Below are positions 59,550 through 64,000 of a stretch of 64,000 bases of DNA, piece by piece (the stretch's first letter is position 1; each line of letters begins with the position of its first letter). Under the pieces are notes generated by a model. It saw nothing but the letters and a program-made list of their open reading frames with translations. It did no database searches and had not been told where the DNA came from. Location of the stretch: assembly GCA_023439305.1 (NCBI GenBank), contig JAEXOO010000039.1, positions 62,001 through 126,000 of the forward strand, read 5' to 3'. The translations under genes and the position numbers were made by a program. This DNA is from Pseudomonadota bacterium. Its GTDB lineage: Bacteria > Pseudomonadota > Gammaproteobacteria > Burkholderiales > Burkholderiaceae_B.

Positions 59550-60353
59550 ATGACCGCACCTGCCGTCTTTGATTTTCATCCCGGCACCGCACCGTTGCTG
59601 ATCTCCATGCCGCATGCCGGAACGTACGTGCCGCCGGAAGTGGCGGTGCGTTTCACCGAGTCGGCGCGTCCGGTGCCCGATACCGATTGGCATCTGCCGC
59701 GCCTGTATGCCTGCGCCCGCGAGCTGGGCGCGTCGGTGCTGGCGGCCAATTATTCGCGGTTCGTGGTGGATCAGAACCGCCCGCCCGACAATACCAGTCT
59801 CTACCCGGGGCAAAGCGTTACCGGCTTGTGCCCGCTGGATACCTTTGACGACGAGCCGGTGTATCAGTCCGGGCAGGCTCCTGACGAGCAGGAAGTGGCG
59901 CGGCGCCGCGAGACGATCTGGAGGCCTTACCACCGCCAGCTCGAGCAGGAATTGATGCGCCTGACGGCGGAGCATGGCCGGGTCGTGCTTTGGGATGCCC
60001 ATTCGATCCGCTCGGTGGTGCCGCGTTTTTTCGAAGGTCGCCTGCCTGACCTGAACTTTGGCACCGTAGACGGCGCAAGCTGCGATTCCGCCCTGAGCGC
60101 CCGCCTGATGGCGGCGGCGCAGGCTGACGGGCGTTACAGCAGTGTGCTTAATGGCCGCTTCAAGGGCGGCTATATCACGCGCCATTATGGCCGGCCCGAT
60201 CAGAACGTTCATGCCATCCAGTTGGAAATGGCGCAATGCTGCTATATGCAGGAACAGTGGCCCTTCGATTACCAGGAAGAATCCGCCCGTCGTGTGCAGC
60301 CGCTGATCGAGCGTTTGCTGCGCGAAGCGCTGGCCTTCGCGGCGCAGTCCTGA
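59550..60353 (+). CDS. N-formylglutamate amidohydrolase paralogue (second HutG-like)
   Basis: A 267-aa protein of the same family and exact length as hutG at 1377-2180, sharing long identical stretches such as NGRFKGGYITRHYGRPDQ, plus DTDWH and HSIRS; all the metal and catalytic-type residues are kept. It is the last gene of the D-aminoacylase cluster, far from the hut operon. It may remove a formyl or other acyl group from a glutamate derivative produced by the preceding enzymes. Divergence from HutG suggests a separate substrate, not simple redundancy. Confidence 0.88.
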   Translation: MTAPAVFDFHPGTAPLLISMPHAGTYVPPEVAVRFTESARPVPDTDWHLPRLYACARELGASVLAANYSRFVVDQNRPPDNTSLYPGQSVTGLCPLDTFDDEPVYQSGQAPDEQEVARRRETIWRPYHRQLEQELMRLTAEHGRVVLWDAHSIRSVVPRFFEGRLPDLNFGTVDGASCDSALSARLMAAAQADGRYSSVLNGRFKGGYITRHYGRPDQNVHAIQLEMAQCCYMQEQWPFDYQEESARRVQPLIERLLREALAFAAQS

Positions 60354-60421
60354 GCGTGGCGTGCCCCGGACCGCATGGTCGGGGCGCTACACTATCGCCT
60401 GGGCCGCATGGCGGCGAAGCG

Positions 60422-61279
60422 ATGGAAACGATGGATACTCATACTCCGCCCTTGTTCGGGCGACTCTGCTGTCCGCTGGATGGATTGCCTCTGGGGTTGC
60501 AGGCGCGCAGCTGGCGCTGCCCGTCGGGGCACACATTCGATATGGCCAGCCAGGGCTATGTCAATCTTTTGCCGGTGCAGAACAAGCGCTCGCGTGATCC
60601 TGGCGACAGCAAGGAAATGGTGGCCGCGCGTCGCCGTTACCTGGAGTCCGGCGTGTATGCGCCCATTGCCGATGGCGTCGCCCGGGTGCTGACGGACAGC
60701 CTGGAGGGGCAGGCGCCTTACGCTTGTCTGGACGCTGGCTGTGGCGAGGGCTATTACCTGCGCCGCTTGCAGGAGCGGGGCACGCGCAATGAGCTGGCCC
60801 TGATCGGCTTGGATATCTCAAAATGGGCGGTCATGGCCGCAGCGCGCAGTTCGCCCGGCATGCGCTGGCTGGTGGGCAGCAATGCGCACTTGCCGGTGCC
60901 GGATGCCAGCCTAGACGCGGTGATCTGCATGTTCGGCTTTCCCGTCTATGCCGAGTTCCTGCGTGTGCTCAAACCCGGCGGCCTGCTGGTGCAGGTGGAA
61001 GCCGGCACAGACCATCTGGTGCAGTTGCGCCGCATCATCTACCCCAGTCTGAAAGACGAGAAGCCGGCGCCCGGCGGCGCGCCGGAAGGCTTCGGCCAGG
61101 AGACCAATGAGCGTCTTTCCTTTGACTTTGCGCTGGAATCCCAGGAGCAGATCGCCGACCTGTTGCTGATGACCCCACACCTGTTCCGCGCCAGTGCGCA
61201 GGGCCTGGAGCAGGCACGCGCGTTGACGCGCCTGGACCTGACGGCCGATATACGCCTGAGTGTCAGCCGCCGCCTGTAG
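60422..61279 (+). CDS. rlmA: 23S rRNA (guanine-N1)-methyltransferase
   Basis: A 285-aa SAM-dependent methyltransferase. The N-terminal zinc finger has Cys16/Cys17, Cys33 and His37 (CCPLDGLPL, WRCPSGHTFD), followed by GYVNLLPVQNKRSRDPGDSKEM, the RlmA signature. The SAM site is LDAGCGEGYYLRRL. It methylates a guanine in helix 35 of 23S rRNA (G745 in E. coli). The start at 60422 is chosen because the preceding 62 residues of the frame lie inside the HutG-like gene and are not family-like. Confidence 0.92.
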   Translation: METMDTHTPPLFGRLCCPLDGLPLGLQARSWRCPSGHTFDMASQGYVNLLPVQNKRSRDPGDSKEMVAARRRYLESGVYAPIADGVARVLTDSLEGQAPYACLDAGCGEGYYLRRLQERGTRNELALIGLDISKWAVMAAARSSPGMRWLVGSNAHLPVPDASLDAVICMFGFPVYAEFLRVLKPGGLLVQVEAGTDHLVQLRRIIYPSLKDEKPAPGGAPEGFGQETNERLSFDFALESQEQIADLLLMTPHLFRASAQGLEQARALTRLDLTADIRLSVSRRL

Positions 61280-61284
61280 GCGGC

Positions 61285-62862
61285 TCAGTCGTCTTTGAGG
61301 GGGCGTTCGGGCAGTCCGGCGATTTCTACGCGGTTGCGACCGTTGCGTTTGGCATCATACAGGGCCTGGTCGGCCTGCTTGAGCACGTCGGCTTGTTCAG
61401 GGGCGTGTATCGGCCAGTGGGCCACGCCGATGGAAATGGTGATGTTCTCGCCCGTGGGACTGGCCGTATGGGCGACCAGGTTGCGCAGGCGCTCGGCCAG
61501 TTGAGCCGCCTGGTCGATATTCTGATTGGGCAGCAGAATGCTGAATTCTTCTCCGCCTGCGCGGCAGACCACGTCGGTATCGCGTGTGCAGGCGCGCATG
61601 GTGTCGGACAGGAAGCGCAAGACCAGGTCGCCGGCATCATGTCCGTACGTGTCGTTGACCAGCTTGAAGTGATCGATGTCGCAGGCCAGCACGGCAAACG
61701 GAATATCCGCTTCTTTCCATTGCTGCAGGGCCGAGGCCATGCCGCGCCGGTTCATCAGGCCGGTCAGGGGGTCGGTATTGCGCTCCTGGTCCATGACGCC
61801 GATCTTGCGGTTCAGCTTCTTGAGCCCGATCAGCATGGCCAGCTTGATCTGGCGGGCTTCGAAATACCAGGCATGGACCTGCTCGATGCGTCCGCTGGCG
61901 CTGGGCGAATCCCAGTGAGGAGCTGTGCGCGCCAGCTTGCGCAGCGGCTTGGCGATCAACAGGGCCAGCATCCAGATCATGACCAGCACCACCAGAAAGA
62001 ACGGAATCGTATTGCGCAGCACTTTGGCCAGCAGTGTGTCCAGCTCGTCCAGCACCACGTGGGTGGGACGCTGCACGACCACGCCCCACTGGATGTCTCC
62101 GGCGGGCGCATAGCCGGTCAGCATGCCCACGCCTTGGGTATTGATCAGCGACATGGCGCTGGCCTGGCCCTGGACAACGGAGTCGATGGCAGGATTGCCG
62201 TGCACGATCTGACCCACGCGACTGCGGTCCTGGTGATAGATCAGGCGCTTATCCTTGTCCACCACGTAGATTTGCGATCCGTCCCGGTAAAAGTGCTCGC
62301 CCAGCAGCGTGTTCAGGCTGTTGGGTTCATGCAGATAAATCGTGCCGCCCACCAGGCCGACATAGTCCCCCTTGGCATCCACGATGGGGTGCGACAGGAA
62401 AATCAGCAGGCGCCCCGTGCCCGATACATAGGGTTGGCTGACGCGGGGCATTTTTGCGGCCAGCGCCTGGCGCGTGCCGTCGCTGGCCAGCGTCGTGCCC
62501 AGCAGTCCAAGGTCGGGTGGGGAGTTGGCCAGCACCCTGCCTTCTTCGTCCAGGATCAGCACCGAGTTGAAGCTGTTGTTCTGCTCCTTCAGGCGGTGGG
62601 ACTCCGCTTTGAGCTGCCAGGGCTGGTGCATGCTCAGGGACAGCACACGGGCGCTGTAGGCCAGCTGCTGTTGCAAGGTGTCGATGAATTCATCCGTGCT
62701 GCTGGCCAGCTTCAGCGCGTAGGCCCGGTTGTTTTCCAGGGATTGCTCGATCAGGATGGAGCGCTCCGCTGCATAGGCGCCATACAGGGTGTAACCCAGG
62801 GTCAGCAGACTGCTGGAAGTGGCCAGCAGCAGGATCAGCCGGCGCAGGTCAACAAAAAACAT
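61285..62862 (-). CDS. Membrane diguanylate cyclase with periplasmic Cache-type sensor
   Basis: A 525-aa protein. Two transmembrane helices (about residues 8-30 and 286-308) flank a periplasmic dCache-like sensor (ILDEEGRVLANSPP, GLVGGTIYLHEPNSLNTLLGEHFYRDGSQIYVVDKDKRLIYHQD). The C-terminal GGDEF domain has an intact GGEEF active site near residue 434 and an RDTD inhibitory I-site exactly five residues upstream, so it should make cyclic di-GMP and be feedback-regulated. DPLTGLMNRRG and DIDHFKLVND are present. The ligand is unknown. It is convergent with rlmA, 5 bases apart. Confidence 0.93.
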   Translation of the reverse strand: MFFVDLRRLILLLATSSSLLTLGYTLYGAYAAERSILIEQSLENNRAYALKLASSTDEFIDTLQQQLAYSARVLSLSMHQPWQLKAESHRLKEQNNSFNSVLILDEEGRVLANSPPDLGLLGTTLASDGTRQALAAKMPRVSQPYVSGTGRLLIFLSHPIVDAKGDYVGLVGGTIYLHEPNSLNTLLGEHFYRDGSQIYVVDKDKRLIYHQDRSRVGQIVHGNPAIDSVVQGQASAMSLINTQGVGMLTGYAPAGDIQWGVVVQRPTHVVLDELDTLLAKVLRNTIPFFLVVLVMIWMLALLIAKPLRKLARTAPHWDSPSASGRIEQVHAWYFEARQIKLAMLIGLKKLNRKIGVMDQERNTDPLTGLMNRRGMASALQQWKEADIPFAVLACDIDHFKLVNDTYGHDAGDLVLRFLSDTMRACTRDTDVVCRAGGEEFSILLPNQNIDQAAQLAERLRNLVAHTASPTGENITISIGVAHWPIHAPEQADVLKQADQALYDAKRNGRNRVEIAGLPERPLKDD

Positions 62863-63125
62863 GGATGAGGGGCGGAGGTTGGGGTGGCGGCAGGCTGCGC
62901 CTGGCAGGTGTTTGTGTCGTTCTGTGCGCCATTATACGTAAAGAAATGTTTTGTCACTGCCTGGGCGTCCGCAGGACGGGGAGGGCGTACAGGCGAGCGC
63001 CGACCGCAGGGTGCAACGTGTAAGATGGAACATGGCATATGTCATTGTCCATTTACAACAGACACTTAGCAGGCCTTGCAGATTGGCGGCGTCAGGCCCG
63101 TGTCCTATTTTGTGGAGATCCCGAT

Positions 63126-64000
63126 ATGAAAAGCGTAGATAGTTTTCAGTCATTGGACCATCTGGACGTCGGCGGCGAGCGCTACGAGTACTATCGCCTG
63201 GATGCGGTGCGCGGGGATGGGCTGGATGTGGCCGGTCTGCCGTACGGTCTGAAGATTCTGCTTGAAAACCTGCTGCGCACGGAAGACGGGGGCGATGTCA
63301 CGGCAGACGATATCCGCGCACTGGCAGCCTGGGACCCCGCTGCCGAGCCGGATCGGGAAATCGCCTTTACGCCGGCCCGTGTCGTGCTGCAGGATTTCAC
63401 CGGCGTGCCGGCGGTGGTCGATCTGGCCGCCATGCGCGAGGCCATGCAGGCCCTGGGCGGCGATCCCCAGAAGATCAATCCCTTGGCGCCCGTCGAGCTG
63501 GTCATCGACCACTCGGTCATTGTGGATGACTTCGGCAGCCCCGGCTCTTTCCAGCGCAACGTGGAAATCGAGTACGGCCGCAATATGGAGCGTTATCAGT
63601 TCCTGCGCTGGGGGCAGAGCGCCTTCGACAATTTCAAAGTCGTGCCTCCCGGCACGGGGATCGTGCATCAGGTGAATCTGGAGCACCTGGCCCGTGTCGT
63701 GTTCACGCGCAACAACGAAGGCCGCATGCTGGCTTATCCCGATACCTGTGTAGGGACGGACTCCCACACCCCCATGGTGAATGGCCTGGGCGTGGTGGCC
63801 TGGGGGGTAGGGGGCATCGAAGCCGAAGCCGCCATGTTGGGCCAGCCTATTTCCATGCTGATTCCGCGGGTGGTGGGTTTCAAGCTGACGGGTCAGATGC
63901 CCGAAGGCACCACGGCCACCGATCTGGTGCTGACCATTACCGACATGCTGCGCCGTCATGGCGTGGTGGGCAAGTTCGTGGAATTTTATGGGCCGGGCGT
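63126..64000 (+). CDS. acnA: Aconitate hydratase A (5' part, runs off the window)
   Basis: The first 291 codons of an AcnA/IRP-type aconitase, interconverting citrate and isocitrate in the TCA cycle. The start MKSVDSFQSLDHLDVGG is followed by LPYGLKILLENLLRTEDG, FTGVPAVVDLAAMR, NPLAPVELVIDHSVIVD, GTGIVHQVNLEHLARVV, and the substrate-site GTDSHTPMVNGLGVVAWGVGGIEAE. The [4Fe-4S] cysteines lie beyond the window. GGAGA at 63115-63119 precedes ATG 63126. Between it and the cyclase gene is about 260 bases with a likely promoter but no clear operator. Confidence 0.96.
   Translation, partial: MKSVDSFQSLDHLDVGGERYEYYRLDAVRGDGLDVAGLPYGLKILLENLLRTEDGGDVTADDIRALAAWDPAAEPDREIAFTPARVVLQDFTGVPAVVDLAAMREAMQALGGDPQKINPLAPVELVIDHSVIVDDFGSPGSFQRNVEIEYGRNMERYQFLRWGQSAFDNFKVVPPGTGIVHQVNLEHLARVVFTRNNEGRMLAYPDTCVGTDSHTPMVNGLGVVAWGVGGIEAEAAMLGQPISMLIPRVVGFKLTGQMPEGTTATDLVLTITDMLRRHGVVGKFVEFYGPG

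Noticed and set aside
61393..62868. 491-codon plus-strand open frame
   Set aside because: Antisense of the GGDEF protein, which has an intact GGEEF motif and I-site.

Overview
This is chromosomal DNA of a GC-rich betaproteobacterium, most likely a member of the Alcaligenaceae (Burkholderiales). That placement is inferred from family content and gene order: fmdB-DUF502-aspS, an EEP nuclease/clsB pair, a caa3-type cytochrome oxidase cluster with its DUF2970/DUF2909 small proteins, PhaM next to glmU, and glmS beside an Lrp gene. No rRNA, tRNA, CRISPR array or complete insertion sequence was seen.

Layout. 1-5.5 kb: histidine utilisation. The tail of a probable hutH faces a minus-strand hutD-hutI-hutF-hutG operon, and a frameshifted Rpn/YhgA-type nuclease gene lies between them. 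A perfect palindrome of the HutC-operator type precedes hutD. 5.8-18 kb: mostly housekeeping genes: an aminotransferase, ubiA, a Na+/H+ antiporter, fmdB-DUF502-aspS, an EEP phosphatase, a probably acquired secreted metallo-beta-lactamase-fold protein, clsB, fghA, and rpoH preceded by a perfect CIRCE element. 18-24 kb: a copper-type TonB receptor with a DUF2946 protein, and a CPA1 antiporter carrying a cNMP-binding-like tail. 24-32 kb: the cytochrome c oxidase cluster (ctaC, ctaD, a 37-aa assembly protein, DUF2970, ctaE, twin-TM protein, surf1, SCO-like protein, ctaA, ctaB, sco1), without ctaG in its usual place. 32-39 kb: a Nudix protein, phaM, glmU, a glycosyltransferase, an Lrp regulator and glmS. 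39.1-40.5 kb: an AT-rich islet directly behind glmS, the classic Tn7-type insertion position.

40.5-47.4 kb: a catabolic cluster of an atypical M20 peptidase, a divergent GntR regulator, a TRAP transporter (dctPQM), a cysteine-less Asp/Glu-racemase homologue and an NAD-dependent epimerase. Matching TTGTWAACAA palindromes lie in the peptidase/gntR gap and upstream of dctP, suggesting one small regulon. 47.4-53.6 kb: a lipoprotein, an AraC regulator divergent from an Fsr-type efflux pump, an orphan membrane protein and an MHS-family transporter. 53.7-60.4 kb: a LysR regulator divergent from a D-aminoacylase, permease, class A beta-lactamase-fold hydrolase, Nit-type amidase and a second HutG-like deformylase. 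This is the best candidate in the window for an undescribed catabolic system. 60.4-64 kb: rlmA, a Cache-GGDEF diguanylate cyclase and the 5' part of acnA.

Three separate modules (hut, M20/TRAP, D-aminoacylase/HutG2) all handle acylated, formylated or otherwise modified amino acids, so the strain looks specialised for scavenging amino-acid derivatives. Function calls rest on recognising family motifs by eye. Operators and terminators were found as dyads read directly from the sequence.
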